DNA of 64,000 nucleotides from Pseudoxanthomonas sp. z9 (GCF_006542425.1 NZ_VFID01000007.1:558001-622000), one strand, 5' to 3'; numbered from the stretch's first letter, positions 8,758 to 18,144 are shown. The notes: generated by a model from the sequence alone, not told the origin. Made by a program: numbers and translations.

Positions 8758-9486
8758 ATGCTCGAGATGCGTTCGGTTTCCAAGGTCTACCGCACTTCCC
8801 AGGTGGAGACGCACGCGCTGCGCTCCCTCGACCTGCATGTCCGCGAGGGCGAGTTCGTCGCGGTGACCGGGCCGTCGGGCTCGGGCAAGACCACCTTCCT
8901 CAACATCGCCGGTCTGCTGGAAACCTTCACCGGTGGCCAGTACACCCTGGACGGCCAGGACGTGAGCGGACTGTCGGATGACGCGCGCAGCAAGCTGCGC
9001 AACCAGAAGATCGGCTTCATCTTCCAGAGCTTCAACCTGATTCCGGATCTGAACCTGTTCGACAACGTCGACGTGCCCCTGCGCTACCGCGGCATGAGCG
9101 CCTCCGAGCGCAAGCAGCGCATCGAGGACGCGCTGACCCGGGTCGGCTTGGGCTCGCGCATGAAGCACTACCCGTCCGAACTGTCCGGCGGCCAGCAGCA
9201 GCGCGCGGCCATCGCACGCGCCCTGGCCGGCACGCCCAAGCTGCTGCTGGCGGACGAACCGACCGGCAACCTGGACTCGCAGATGGCCCGCGGGGTGATG
9301 GAACTGCTGGAGGAGATCAACAGCCAGGGCACCACCATCATCATGGTGACCCACGATCCGGAACTGGCCGCGCGCGCGCAGCGCAACGTGCACATCGTCG
9401 ACGGCGCCGCCACCGACCTGACCACCGAGCCGCGCCTGATTTCCACGGTGGGCCTGGACGTCAATCTCGCTCCCGCCCAGGCCTGA
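8758..9486 (+). CDS. ABC transporter ATP-binding protein (MacB/LolD type)
   Basis: The 242-residue ATPase has Walker A GPSGSGKT at residues 38-45, Q-loop IFQSFNLIPDL, signature LSGGQQQR, Walker B LLLADEPTGNLD and an H-loop MVTHD. The DEPTGNLD and FNLIPDLNLFDNV segments place it with the MacB/LolD/FtsE lipoprotein and peptide mechanotransmission subfamily, which pairs with FtsX-fold permeases such as the three that follow. ATG 8758 has AGAAGGA just upstream. An in-frame upstream ATG at 8728 gives a short non-conserved extension and was not used. The first permease starts 10 bases after the stop. Confidence 0.92.
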   Translation: MLEMRSVSKVYRTSQVETHALRSLDLHVREGEFVAVTGPSGSGKTTFLNIAGLLETFTGGQYTLDGQDVSGLSDDARSKLRNQKIGFIFQSFNLIPDLNLFDNVDVPLRYRGMSASERKQRIEDALTRVGLGSRMKHYPSELSGGQQQRAAIARALAGTPKLLLADEPTGNLDSQMARGVMELLEEINSQGTTIIMVTHDPELAARAQRNVHIVDGAATDLTTEPRLISTVGLDVNLAPAQA

Positions 9487-9496
9487 GGAACTGACC

Positions 9497-10798
9497 ATGT
9501 TCGGTTACTACTTCCAGCTTGCCCTGCGCAGCTTCAGGCGCAACAAGGTGCTGACCGCGCTGATGGTGCTGGCCATCGCGCTGGGCATCGGCGCCAGCAT
9601 GACCACCCTGACCGTGTTCTACATCCTGTCCGGCGATCCGATGCCGGGCCGCAGCCACACCCTGTTCTACCCGCAGATGGACCCGCAAAGCATGGACGGC
9701 TACACCGCTGGCGAAGAGCCGGAGGAACAGGTGACGCGTTTCGACGCCGAGGCGCTGCTGCGCGAGAAGAAGGGCGATCGCCAGGCGCTGATGACCGGCG
9801 GCGGCGTCAGCATCGAGCCGGAGAAACAGGGCCTGTCCCCGTTCGTGGTGGACGCGCGCTACACCTCGGCCGATTTCTTCCCGATGTTCGACGCACCGTT
9901 CGCGCAGGGAACGCCCTGGAGCGCACGCGAGGACGATACCCAGGCGCGCGTGGCGGTGATCTCCCAGAAACTCAACGACAAGCTGTTCGACGGCGGCAAC
10001 AGCGTGGGCAAGTCGATCCGCATCGACCAGAACGAGTTCCGCGTGATCGGCGTGCTGGAGGACTGGCGCCCCACCCCGCGCTTCTATGATCTGAACAGCG
10101 ATCGCTACGGCGAGGTGGAGCAGGTGTTCCTGCCGTTCTCCACCGCGGTGAACATGAAGTTCGGCCGCAACGGTTCGATGAACTGCTGGGGCGACAGCCA
10201 GGGCGACGAGACCGGTGTCAATGCGCCGTGCACGTGGATGCAGTACTGGGTGCAGTTGGATACGCCGGAAAAGGTGGAAGCCTACCGCCAGTACCTGGTG
10301 AACTACTCCGACCAGCAGCGCCGCGCCGGCCGTTTCGAGCGGCCGACCAACGTGCGCCTGCGCAACGTGATGGAGTGGCTGGACTACAAGAAGGTCGTGC
10401 CCAGTGACGTGCGCCTGCAGACCTGGCTGGCGTTCGGCTTCCTGCTGGTCTGCCTGATCAACACGGTGGGCCTGCTGCTGGCCAAGTTCATGCGCCGCTC
10501 CAGCGAAATCGGCGTGCGTCGCGCCCTGGGCGCCTCCAAGGGTGCGATTTTCACCCAGGCGCTGGTGGAGGCCGGCACCATCGGCCTGGCCGGCGGCGTG
10601 CTCGGACTGGGACTTGCCCTGCTGGGCCTGTGGGCGGTGCGCCAGCAGCCGGCCAGCTACGCCGAACTGGCGTACCTGGACCCGGTGATGCTGCTGACCA
10701 CGTTCGGCCTGGCGATCCTGGCCAGCGTGCTGGCGGGCCTGCTGCCCGCCTGGCGCGCCTGCCAGGTGACCCCGGCCATCCAGCTCAAAACCCAATGA
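9497..10798 (+). CDS. FtsX/MacB-like ABC permease, first of three
   Basis: The 433-residue protein has an N-terminal membrane helix (VLTALMVLAIALGIGASMTT), a periplasmic MacB_PCD-like domain of about 230 residues and three C-terminal helices with the FtsX motif RRSSEIGVRRALGASKGAIFTQ. It lacks its own ATPase domain, which comes from the preceding gene. Members do not import but couple ATP hydrolysis to periplasmic movement or extrusion of peptides, lipids or antibiotics. The substrate is unknown here. ATG 9497 is 10 bases from the ATPase stop. The next permease begins 88 bases downstream. Confidence 0.88.
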   Translation: MFGYYFQLALRSFRRNKVLTALMVLAIALGIGASMTTLTVFYILSGDPMPGRSHTLFYPQMDPQSMDGYTAGEEPEEQVTRFDAEALLREKKGDRQALMTGGGVSIEPEKQGLSPFVVDARYTSADFFPMFDAPFAQGTPWSAREDDTQARVAVISQKLNDKLFDGGNSVGKSIRIDQNEFRVIGVLEDWRPTPRFYDLNSDRYGEVEQVFLPFSTAVNMKFGRNGSMNCWGDSQGDETGVNAPCTWMQYWVQLDTPEKVEAYRQYLVNYSDQQRRAGRFERPTNVRLRNVMEWLDYKKVVPSDVRLQTWLAFGFLLVCLINTVGLLLAKFMRRSSEIGVRRALGASKGAIFTQALVEAGTIGLAGGVLGLGLALLGLWAVRQQPASYAELAYLDPVMLLTTFGLAILASVLAGLLPAWRACQVTPAIQLKTQ

Positions 10799-10886
10799 TC
10801 CAGTCGCCGCTCCGGCCGATGGACGCGCGGTAGCTCTCTCTCCCGCACGCCTCGGCCGGAACGGCAACTCTCCCGGAGCACACCTC

Positions 10887-12113
10887 ATGGATATCCGCCC
10901 CATCTTCACCGCGCTGCGCCGGCACAAGACCGCCGCCGCACTGATCGTCATCGAGGTCGCGCTGAGCTGCGCGATCATCTGCAACGCCCTGTTCCTGATC
11001 AACGGACGACTGGAGCGCATGGACCGCGTCAGCGGCCTGGCCGAGAAGGAAATCGTGCGCGTCCAGCTGGCCGGCATCGGCCGCGACGACAATGCCGAAG
11101 CACTCACCAAGGCCGACCTGGCGGCACTGCGCGCCCTCCCCGGGGTGAAGGCCGCTTCGGTGACCAACCAGGTGGCATTCAACAACAGTTCCTGGAACAG
11201 CGGCGTCCGCCTGAACCAGCAGCAGACCCATCAGAATCTGAACGCCACCGTCTACATGGCGGACGATCAGTTCCTCGATACCCTCGGCCTGAACCTGGTG
11301 GCCGGGCGCAAGTTCAACAGCGATGAATTCCTCGAATGGGAAACGTTGAACAAGCCCGACACCCCCGGCACCATCCCGTCGGCGATCATCACTCGCAGCA
11401 TGGCCAACGCGCTCTATCCGGATGGCAGCGCACTGGGCAAGACGTTCTACAGCTGGGGCGATGAACCCATCAAGATCATCGGTATCGTCGAACACCTGGT
11501 GCGGCCAAGCGAACAGGGCGGACCGACCGCGTACGAGTACTCGATGATGTTTCCGATCCGGGTGCCCTTCAACATGGGCGGCCACTTCCTGATCCGCACC
11601 GATCCCGAGCGCCGCGCCGAGGTGCTGAAGGCTGCGGTGGACGTGCTGCAGAAGAACAGCCCCAATCGGATCATCCTGGAGCAGGACACCATCGAGGAGA
11701 TGCGGAACGACTTCTACCGGCAGGACCGCTCGATGGCCTGGCTGCTGGTGGCGGTGTGCGTGGCGCTGCTGATCGTGACCGCGCTGGGCATCGTCGGCCT
11801 GGCCAGCTTCTGGGTGCAGCAGCGTTCCAAGCAGATCGGCGTGCGCCGTGCGCTGGGCGCGACCCGCCGGCAGATCCTGCACTATTTCCAGACCGAGAAC
11901 TTCCTGCTGGCCTCGCTGGGCATCGTCATCGGCATGGCGCTGGCCTACGGCATCAACCAGGTGCTGATGGGCAAGTACGAACTGGCGCGGTTGCCGCTGT
12001 ACTACCTGCCGGTGGGCGCGGTGCTGTTGTGGCTGCTGGGCCAGATCTCGGTGCTCGGCCCGGCCATGCGCGCGGCGTCGGTGCCGCCGGCGGTGGCGAC
12101 CCGCAGCGCCTGA
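10887..12113 (+). CDS. FtsX/MacB-like ABC permease, second of three
   Basis: The 408-residue protein repeats the plan of its upstream neighbour: a first helix (AALIVIEVALSCAIICNALFLI), a periplasmic domain and a C-terminal FtsX set with QQRSKQIGVRRALGATRRQILHYFQTE. Sequence is clearly diverged from the first permease, so a heterodimer is plausible. It begins with ATG behind CTCCCGGAGCACACCTC. A strong terminator-like hairpin follows at 12129, before the third permease, so the last three genes may be made at a lower level. Confidence 0.87.
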   Translation: MDIRPIFTALRRHKTAAALIVIEVALSCAIICNALFLINGRLERMDRVSGLAEKEIVRVQLAGIGRDDNAEALTKADLAALRALPGVKAASVTNQVAFNNSSWNSGVRLNQQQTHQNLNATVYMADDQFLDTLGLNLVAGRKFNSDEFLEWETLNKPDTPGTIPSAIITRSMANALYPDGSALGKTFYSWGDEPIKIIGIVEHLVRPSEQGGPTAYEYSMMFPIRVPFNMGGHFLIRTDPERRAEVLKAAVDVLQKNSPNRIILEQDTIEEMRNDFYRQDRSMAWLLVAVCVALLIVTALGIVGLASFWVQQRSKQIGVRRALGATRRQILHYFQTENFLLASLGIVIGMALAYGINQVLMGKYELARLPLYYLPVGAVLLWLLGQISVLGPAMRAASVPPAVATRSA

Positions 12114-12128
12114 CTCCGTTCCGCACAC

Positions 12129-12157
12129 GCACCCCGCCCCGGCGGGGTGCGTTTCTT
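12129..12157 (+). terminator. Terminator-like hairpin inside the ABC operon
   Basis: GCACCCCGCC-CC-GGCGGGGTGC is a 10-bp GC stem followed by GTTTCTT. It lies between the second and third permease genes and would reduce, not necessarily abolish, transcription of the third permease, the regulator and the kinase. Confidence 0.6.
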
Positions 12158-12172
12158 CCCTCCGGGTGAAGC

Positions 12173-13417
12173 ATGGATGTCCGTTTCCCCTATCGACTTC
12201 CACGACTCCCGCGGCTTCCACGCCTGCCGCTGTGCCGGCATCCCGGCCTGACATCGTTGCTGGTGCTGGAAGTGGCGGTAGGATTCTTGCTGCTGTATCT
12301 GGCCTGGCAGGCGCAGGTGAATTGGCGGCGGGCGCTGGCGGCGCCCAGCGGAATCGATGAAACCGCCCTGCTGGTCGTGCCTCCGATGGGACGGGCTGGC
12401 GATGGCATCGACGTACCGGCCCTGACGCGGTCGCTGCGCGCCCTGCCCGGCGTCCGGGCCGTGGTCGCCAGCAACCAGGTGCCGTATGCGCGTACGTCAT
12501 GGAACAGCGCGGTAGGCGATCGCCCCCCCATCGGTCGCGACCGCATTGCCAGCGTCTACATGGGCGGCGCAGGCCTGATGCCTGCGCTGGGCTTGCGCGC
12601 GAACGAGGGCCGCGGCCTGCTTGCCGCGGAAGAGGAAGTGATGGCCCCCCACGCCCGGCATGACGCGCCATTGCCGGCGGTGATCACGCAGGCACTGGCC
12701 GAGGATCTGTATCCGGGCCAGTCGGCGCTGGGCCAACCGGTCAAAGGGTTTCCGCGCCCCGTGCATGTCGTCGGTGTCGTCGAACGGATGCCGCTGCCGC
12801 TGGGCAGCCGCGGGCATGCCTCGCCGGGTGCCGCGATCTTCCTGCCGCTGCGTCCGGGCGACGCCTCCTGGGCCCATCTGTTGATCCGCACCGCGCCGGG
12901 ACAACGCGAGCCGGTGGCGCGGCGGCTCCATGCCTTCCTGGCCGCGCGCTATCCCGAACGTCCGATTGGCGCTCCGTTGCGGATGGACGAAATGCGTCTG
13001 GATACCCTGCACGACGAACGTCGCTGGCTGTGGACCACCCTCGCTTGCGTGGGCGGCTGGTGGCTGCTGACACTGCTGAGCCTGGGCGTGGCCGGACAGT
13101 TGTGGGTGCAGCAGAGCACCCTGCGGATCAGCCTGCATCGCGCGGTCGGCGCGACCGCGCGGCAGATCCGGCTGGCCGTGCGCTGGGAGCATTTCCTGAT
13201 CACCCTGGCGGGTATCGGCCTGGGCGCCATCGCCGCGCGCGGCCTGTTCCCTCGTCTGCCCGCGCCGTGGACGCTGGAGCCGGCCTCGCCACTGTGGCTG
13301 GCCGGTGCGGCACTGGTGATCGTGGCGGTGGCGCAACTCGCCGCGACCTGGCCCGCGCGCCGCGCCGCCGACGTCGCGCCGGAGCGCGTGACGCGCAAGC
13401 CCTGGGTTAGGCTATAG
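12173..13417 (+). CDS. FtsX/MacB-like ABC permease, third of three, divergent
   Basis: The 414-residue product has the same overall plan as the two permeases before it: a first helix (LLVLEVAVGFLLLYLAW), a periplasmic region with VVASNQVPYARTSWNSAV (compare VTNQVAFNNSSWNSGV in the second permease) and C-terminal helices with ISLHRAVGATARQIRLAVRWEHFL. The usual IG-RRALGA motif is altered to ISLHRAVGA. The N-terminus has an RLPRLPRLPL repeat and the gene is more proline- and alanine-rich. It is the permease closest to the regulator, 2 bases from its start, so it may be a sensor or modulator and not a transport subunit. That is inference. Confidence 0.8.
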   Translation: MDVRFPYRLPRLPRLPRLPLCRHPGLTSLLVLEVAVGFLLLYLAWQAQVNWRRALAAPSGIDETALLVVPPMGRAGDGIDVPALTRSLRALPGVRAVVASNQVPYARTSWNSAVGDRPPIGRDRIASVYMGGAGLMPALGLRANEGRGLLAAEEEVMAPHARHDAPLPAVITQALAEDLYPGQSALGQPVKGFPRPVHVVGVVERMPLPLGSRGHASPGAAIFLPLRPGDASWAHLLIRTAPGQREPVARRLHAFLAARYPERPIGAPLRMDEMRLDTLHDERRWLWTTLACVGGWWLLTLLSLGVAGQLWVQQSTLRISLHRAVGATARQIRLAVRWEHFLITLAGIGLGAIAARGLFPRLPAPWTLEPASPLWLAGAALVIVAVAQLAATWPARRAADVAPERVTRKPWVRL

Positions 13418-13419
13418 GC

Positions 13420-14757
13420 ATGCCCATCATCCTCGTCATCGACGACAACCGCGCCGTCAGCACCGCGCTGGAAGTCCTGTTTTCCCTGCACGACATCACC
13501 ACCCTGCACGCCGAATCGCCGGAGGCCGGCCTGGCCGCGCTGAAACAGGAACCGGTGGATCTGGTCATACAGGACATGAACTTTTCCGCCGACACCACTT
13601 CCGGTGCGGAAGGCGAAGCCCTGTTCGCCGAAATCCGCGCGCAACACCCGGATCTGCCGGTGATCCTGCTGACCGCCTGGACCCACCTGGAAGCGGCGGT
13701 GAACCTGATCCGCGCCGGCGCGGTGGACTACATCGCCAAGCCCTGGGATGACCGCAAGCTGCTGGCGACGGTCAACAACCTGATTGAACTGTCCGAAGCG
13801 CGCAGCGAACTGGATCGCCGGCGCAGCCGCGAGCGCCAGAGCCGCGGACAACTCGCCGCCCGCTACGATCTGCGCGGACTGGTGTTCGAGGATCCGGCGA
13901 GCGAACGCATGATCGCACTGGCCTGCCAGGTGGCGCGTTCGGATCTGCCGGTGCTGATCACCGGACCCAACGGCAGCGGCAAGGAGAAGATCGCCGAGAT
14001 CATCCAGGCCAATTCCAGCGTGAAGGCGGGCCCGTTCGTGACCCTCAACTGCGGCGCGCTGCCTTCCGAATTGATCGAAGCCGAGCTGTTCGGTGCCGAG
14101 GCCGGTGCCTACACCGGCGCCAACAAGGCGCGCGAAGGCAAGTTCGAGGCCGCCGATGGCGGCACCCTGTTCCTCGATGAAATCGGCAACCTGCCGCTGG
14201 CCGGGCAGATGAAGCTGTTGCGGGTGCTGGAGACCGGCCGCTTCGAGCGCCTGGGTTCCAATCGCGAACGGCGGGTGACAGTGCGGGTGATCAGCGCGAC
14301 CAACGCCGATCTGCCGGCGATGATTCGCGAAGGCACGTTCCGCGAGGATTTGTACTACCGGCTCAACGCGATCGAACTGAACCTGCCGCCGCTGGCCGAA
14401 CGGCCCGGCGACATCCTGCCGCTGGCCGAACACTTCCGCCCGGCCGACAAGCCGATCGGCGAATCGGCCCGCGCGGCGCTGGTGCGACATGGTTGGCCCG
14501 GCAACGTGCGCGAACTGCGCAACGTGATGCAACGCGCCGGGCTGCTCGCCCAGGGCACGCGCATCGAAGCGGCCGATCTCAACCTGCCCCGCCCGACCCT
14601 GGTGCGCAGCGTGCCGACGGATGAACCGGACAAGGCCGCGCTGGAGGGTGCGCTGTCGCGTGCCGGCGGCGTGATCGCGCAGGCCGCCGCCGAGCTCGGC
14701 CTGAGCCGGCAGGCGCTGTACCGGCGCATGGACCGCTACGGCATCCCGCGCGAATGA
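13420..14757 (+). CDS. NtrC-type sigma-54-dependent response regulator
   Basis: The 445-residue protein has a receiver domain (phospho-acceptor Asp at 52 in VIQDMNF, Lys at 107 in AKPW), an AAA+ domain (Walker A GPNGSGKE at 182-189, GAYTGA loop at 229-234 for sigma-54 contact, Walker B GGTLFLDEIGNL) and a Fis-type helix-turn-helix at the end (AAAELGLSRQALYRRMDRYGI). It should bind upstream palindromes and open a sigma-54 promoter. The operon carries exactly such a promoter and repeats at 7239-7348. Walker A reads GPNGSGKE, a little away from the common GESGTGKE. The stop overlaps the kinase start by 4 bases. Confidence 0.93.
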   Translation: MPIILVIDDNRAVSTALEVLFSLHDITTLHAESPEAGLAALKQEPVDLVIQDMNFSADTTSGAEGEALFAEIRAQHPDLPVILLTAWTHLEAAVNLIRAGAVDYIAKPWDDRKLLATVNNLIELSEARSELDRRRSRERQSRGQLAARYDLRGLVFEDPASERMIALACQVARSDLPVLITGPNGSGKEKIAEIIQANSSVKAGPFVTLNCGALPSELIEAELFGAEAGAYTGANKAREGKFEAADGGTLFLDEIGNLPLAGQMKLLRVLETGRFERLGSNRERRVTVRVISATNADLPAMIREGTFREDLYYRLNAIELNLPPLAERPGDILPLAEHFRPADKPIGESARAALVRHGWPGNVRELRNVMQRAGLLAQGTRIEAADLNLPRPTLVRSVPTDEPDKAALEGALSRAGGVIAQAAAELGLSRQALYRRMDRYGIPRE

Positions 14758-16091
14758 CCCGTCGCTCGCTCGCCGGCCGCCTGCTGCTGTGGCTGCTGCC
14801 TTCGATGGCGGTGGCGATCGGGCTGCCGCTGCTGTTGCACCGCTGGCTGGACGATGATCGGCTGGCGTTCCTGTTGTCGGCCCTGATCGTGCTGCCGCTG
14901 GTAATGCTGGCGGTACAGCGTGCGCTGGCGCCGATGAACTCGCTGTTCCGCGCCCTGTCCGGCAGCGTGAACAGCTATCGCGACGGTGAGTACAACTTCG
15001 GCATCCACTGGGACAGCCCGGACGAACTCGGCGCGCTGGTAGCCTCGCACAGCGAACTGGGCGATGTGCTGCGCGAACAGCGCCAGAGCCTGGTGCAGCG
15101 CGAACTGCTGCTGGACACGATGGTGCAGAACACGCCGGTGGCGATGCTGCTGCTGGCCACCGGCGGCGATGGCGTGCGTCGGGTGGTGTTCGCCAACGTC
15201 GCCGCCCGCAAGCTGTTGCATGGCGGCTGGAAGCTGGAGGGGCAGAATTTCGATCTGCTGCTGGAAAGCGCGCCGGTGGAAATGCGCGAGGCGTTGTCGC
15301 GTGGCGGCGACAGCCTGTTCGCGGTGGCCCAGGCCGACAGCGAGGAAGAGGAACAGGTCTACCATCTGGCGCGCCGCTACTTCCGCCTCAATGGCCGTCG
15401 CCACGAACTGCTGCTGCTGCGCCTGCTGACCAGCGAACTGCGCCGGCAGGAAGTGATGACCTGGAAGAAGGTCATCCGCGTGATCAGCCACGAACTCAAC
15501 AATTCGCTGGCGCCCATCGCCTCGCTGGCCCACTCGGGCAGCGAGCTGATCCGACGCGGCCGCCACGACCGGCTGGAGGAGATCTTCGCGACCATCGAGG
15601 ATCGTGCCCGCCATCTGGAAGGCTTCATCCGCGGCTACGCGCGCTTTGCCAAGCTGCCACAGCCGCAATTGCAGACGGTTCATTGGAACACGTGGCTGGA
15701 AGGCCTGCGCCGGCAGATCACCTTCCAGTTGGAAATGCCCGCGGACGACCTGAGCAGCCGCATCGATCCCGCCCAGTTGGAACAGGCCTTGCTCAACCTG
15801 CTGAAGAATGCCCACGAATCCGGCTCCAGCGTGGACGGCGTCGCACTGAAGGTCACCCGCCTGCCGGATTGGATTCGGCTGGAAGTGATGGATCGCGGCA
15901 GCGGCATGAACGATGCCGTGCTGCAAAACGCGCTGGTGCCGTTCTATTCCACCAAGCGCAATGGCACCGGCCTGGGCCTGGCACTGACCCGCGAAATCGT
16001 CGAGGCCCATGGTGGCCGTCTGTCCCTGCACAACCGCGATGGCGGTGGCCTGTGCGTGGCGATCCAGCTGCCAGACAATCCGGTCGCCTGA
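14754..16091 (+). CDS. NtrY-like sensor histidine kinase, partner of the sigma-54 regulator
   Basis: The 445-residue kinase has two N-terminal membrane helices (about 8-28 and 36-54) with almost no periplasmic loop between them, a HAMP-like linker, a PAS-like region (residues about 110-230), the H-box ISHELNNSLAPI with His at 246, an N-box LLNLLKNAHES, G1 DRGSGMND and G2 GTGLGLAL. The very short external loop suggests it senses something in or through the membrane, possibly the neighbouring permeases. It starts with ATG overlapping the regulator stop (ATGA). A REP pair follows 30 bases after its stop. Confidence 0.92.
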   Translation: MTRRSLAGRLLLWLLPSMAVAIGLPLLLHRWLDDDRLAFLLSALIVLPLVMLAVQRALAPMNSLFRALSGSVNSYRDGEYNFGIHWDSPDELGALVASHSELGDVLREQRQSLVQRELLLDTMVQNTPVAMLLLATGGDGVRRVVFANVAARKLLHGGWKLEGQNFDLLLESAPVEMREALSRGGDSLFAVAQADSEEEEQVYHLARRYFRLNGRRHELLLLRLLTSELRRQEVMTWKKVIRVISHELNNSLAPIASLAHSGSELIRRGRHDRLEEIFATIEDRARHLEGFIRGYARFAKLPQPQLQTVHWNTWLEGLRRQITFQLEMPADDLSSRIDPAQLEQALLNLLKNAHESGSSVDGVALKVTRLPDWIRLEVMDRGSGMNDAVLQNALVPFYSTKRNGTGLGLALTREIVEAHGGRLSLHNRDGGGLCVAIQLPDNPVA

Positions 16092-16115
16092 AGCATCGCG
16101 CGCACCCTCCCTTCC

Positions 16116-16212
16116 TGTGGGAGCGACGTAACTCGCGATACGCGGAACACCCGGCATGCTGCGTGACACGAATGCATGTGGCAAAAGCTCGCGACTCACG
16201 TCGCTCCCACAT
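16116..16212. repeat. REP pair (inverted), RAYT-type
   Basis: TGTGGGAGCGACGTAACTCG at the left and CGCGACTCACGTCGCTCCCACA at the right form an inverted pair with a 45-base spacer. The same unit flanks the RAYT transposase gene near 49.4-50.1 kb. Confidence 0.85.
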
Positions 16213-16228
16213 GACAGATTGCGGTCTC

Positions 16229-16252
16229 GTAGAGCGGAGCTTGCTCCGCTGC
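16229..16252. repeat. Short GTAG-type hairpin repeat
   Basis: GTAGAGCGGAGCTTGCTCCGCT: a 7-8 bp stem with a GTAG head, typical of the second class of REP-like hairpins in this family. It lies downstream of glmU on the minus strand and may end its transcript. Confidence 0.55.
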
Positions 16253-16303
16253 GCGGAAATCATGCCGCTTCCTTTCCCCCAAGCCGGGCAAGCCCGGCGC
16301 CCC

Positions 16304-17671
16304 TCAGGATTTTTTCTTGGGGCGCTGCCAGCCCTCGATACTGGCCTGGCGGCCACGGGCCACGGTGAGCTGATCGGCCGGTGCGTTCTTGGTGATCACC
16401 GATCCCGCGCCGATGGTCGCGTTGCGGGCCAGCGTCACCGGCGCCACCAGCGAAGAATTGGAGCCGACGAACACGCCGTCCTCGATGGTGGTGGTGGACT
16501 TGTTGACGCCGTCGTAGTTGCAGGTGATGGTGCCCGCGCCGATGTTGACGCCGGCGCCGATGACGGCGTCGCCGAGATAGGTCAGGTGATTGGCCTTGCT
16601 GCCCACGCCCAGGGTGATCTTCTTGGTCTCGACAAAGTTGCCGATGTGCACGCCGTCGGCCAGCTCGGTACCCGGGCGCAGGCGCGCGTAGGGACCAATC
16701 TGTGCCTTGTCGCCACAGACCACGCCTTCCAGATCGCAATGCGCACGCACCACGGTACCGGCGCCCAGCCTGACGTCCTTCAGACGGGTGAACGCACCGA
16801 TACGCACGCCATCCCCCAGTTCGACCTCACCTTCCAGGATCACGTCCGCGTCGATTTCGACATCGCGCCCCACCTTCACGGTGCCGCGCTGATCGAAGCG
16901 CGACGGATCCAGCATGCGCGCGCCCTGCGTGCACAGCGCGCGCGCGGCGCGCAGCTGGTAGGCACGTTCCAGTTGCGAAAGCTGCCAGGGATCGTTGGCG
17001 CCCTCGGCCTCGATCGGATCGGCCACCAGCACCATCTCGGCCGGGCTGAACTCGCCCGCGGCCGAGGCGAAGATGTCGGTGAGGTAATACTCGCCCTGTG
17101 CGTTGTGGTTGGACAACGCCGACAGCCAGCGCCGCAGCGCAGTCGATTCGGCGGCGATGATGCCGGTGTTGATGGTGCGGATGCGCCGCTGTTCGTCGCT
17201 GGCGTCCTTGTGCTCGACGATGGCGGCGACCCGGCCCTCCGCATCGCGCACGATGCGCCCGTAACCGCTCGGATCCTCCGGTTCGGCCACCAGCACGGCG
17301 ACCCGGCCGGGCGCGGCCAACAGGCGCTGCAGGGTCTCGGCGCGGGTCAGCGGCACGTCGCCGTACAGCACCAGCACGCTGGCGGCGTCCGGCACCTGCG
17401 GCATGGCCTGGGCCACCGCGTGGCCGGTACCCAATTGCTGGGCCTGGTGCGCCCATTGCAGATCCGGCTGATCGGCGAGCGCCGCCTGCACCTGATCGCC
17501 GCCATGCCCATACACCACGTGGATGCCGGCCGGCGCCAGCGCCCGCGCCGCCTCGATGACATGGGCGAGCATCGGCCGCCCGGCAATCGGCTGCAGCACC
17601 TTCGGCAGCGCCGACTTCATGCGCTTGCCTTCACCGGCGGCGAGGATGATGACGTGCAGGGGGTGAGTCAT
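16304..17671 (-). CDS. glmU: Bifunctional GlmU: glucosamine-1-phosphate acetyltransferase / GlcNAc-1-phosphate uridyltransferase
   Basis: The 455-residue enzyme performs the last two steps of UDP-GlcNAc synthesis. The N-terminal nucleotidyltransferase begins [20 protein letters not shown], followed by [11 protein letters not shown] and LVLYGDVPL. The C-terminal left-handed beta-helix consists of hexapeptide repeats (for example [21 protein letters not shown]) and includes [10 protein letters not shown], the acetyl-CoA site region. Length matches the family (456 in E. coli). It is divergent from gtrA with a 62-base spacer, which should hold both promoters. A GTAG hairpin and a REP pair lie downstream. 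Confidence 0.97.
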   Translation of the reverse strand: MTHPLHVIILAAGEGKRMKSALPKVLQPIAGRPMLAHVIEAARALAPAGIHVVYGHGGDQVQAALADQPDLQWAHQAQQLGTGHAVAQAMPQVPDAASVLVLYGDVPLTRAETLQRLLAAPGRVAVLVAEPEDPSGYGRIVRDAEGRVAAIVEHKDASDEQRRIRTINTGIIAAESTALRRWLSALSNHNAQGEYYLTDIFASAAGEFSPAEMVLVADPIEAEGANDPWQLSQLERAYQLRAARALCTQGARMLDPSRFDQRGTVKVGRDVEIDADVILEGEVELGDGVRIGAFTRLKDVRLGAGTVVRAHCDLEGVVCGDKAQIGPYARLRPGTELADGVHIGNFVETKKITLGVGSKANHLTYLGDAVIGAGVNIGAGTITCNYDGVNKSTTTIEDGVFVGSNSSLVAPVTLARNATIGAGSVITKNAPADQLTVARGRQASIEGWQRPKKKS

Positions 17672-17733
17672 TGGTGTTCCTGTAGAGACAGTCCTTGAAG
17701 GTCGATTCTAAGCCACCATGACGGGTAGCATGG

Positions 17734-18144
17734 GTGGCCCCCGATTTCAGCCGGTATCTCTTGAGCCTGTTGCAGCAAGCCCCCCGCTACGTCGTCGCCG
17801 GCGTCCTCCAGTTGCTGCTGGACTGGCTGCTGTTCGTGGCCCTGACCGCGCTGGGCGTGGCGGCGGCACCGGCCAATCTGGCCGGTCGCGTCAGCGGAGC
17901 GCTGCTCGGCTTCTGGCTCAACGGACGCTGGACCTTCGCGCAATCAGGCCGGCCGAAGCTGGGGTGGCGCCGCCTGCTCCGCTTCATCGTGGTCTGGCTG
18001 ACGCTGACACTGGTCAGCACATGGCTGGTCGCCGCCATCGCCGCCGGGCTGGGCCTGCAGCAGGCCTGGCTGGCCAAACCTCTGGTGGAAGGAGGACTCG
18101 CGGTGGTCGCCTTCTTTCTCTGGCGTCATGTCGTCTATCGCTGA
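17734..18144 (+). CDS. GtrA-family membrane protein
   Basis: The 136-residue protein has four membrane helices: YVVAGVLQLLLDWLLFVALTALGV, NLAGRVSGALLGFWLNGRWTF, FIVVWLTLTLVSTWLVAAI and LVEGGLAVVAFFLWRHVVY. The FWLN-x-x-WTF segment and the final FxxWRHVVYR-type end are the hallmark of GtrA/DPMS-like proteins, which help move or flip lipid-linked sugars for surface polysaccharide or O-antigen glucosylation. No glycosyltransferase partner is adjacent. The first in-frame start is GTG 17734, because a stop lies just upstream. Confidence 0.85.
   Translation: MAPDFSRYLLSLLQQAPRYVVAGVLQLLLDWLLFVALTALGVAAAPANLAGRVSGALLGFWLNGRWTFAQSGRPKLGWRRLLRFIVVWLTLTLVSTWLVAAIAAGLGLQQAWLAKPLVEGGLAVVAFFLWRHVVYR

Noticed and set aside
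16229-16252. A terminator of the kinase gene
   Set aside because: It has a GTAG head and no T-run, so it is listed as a repeat.
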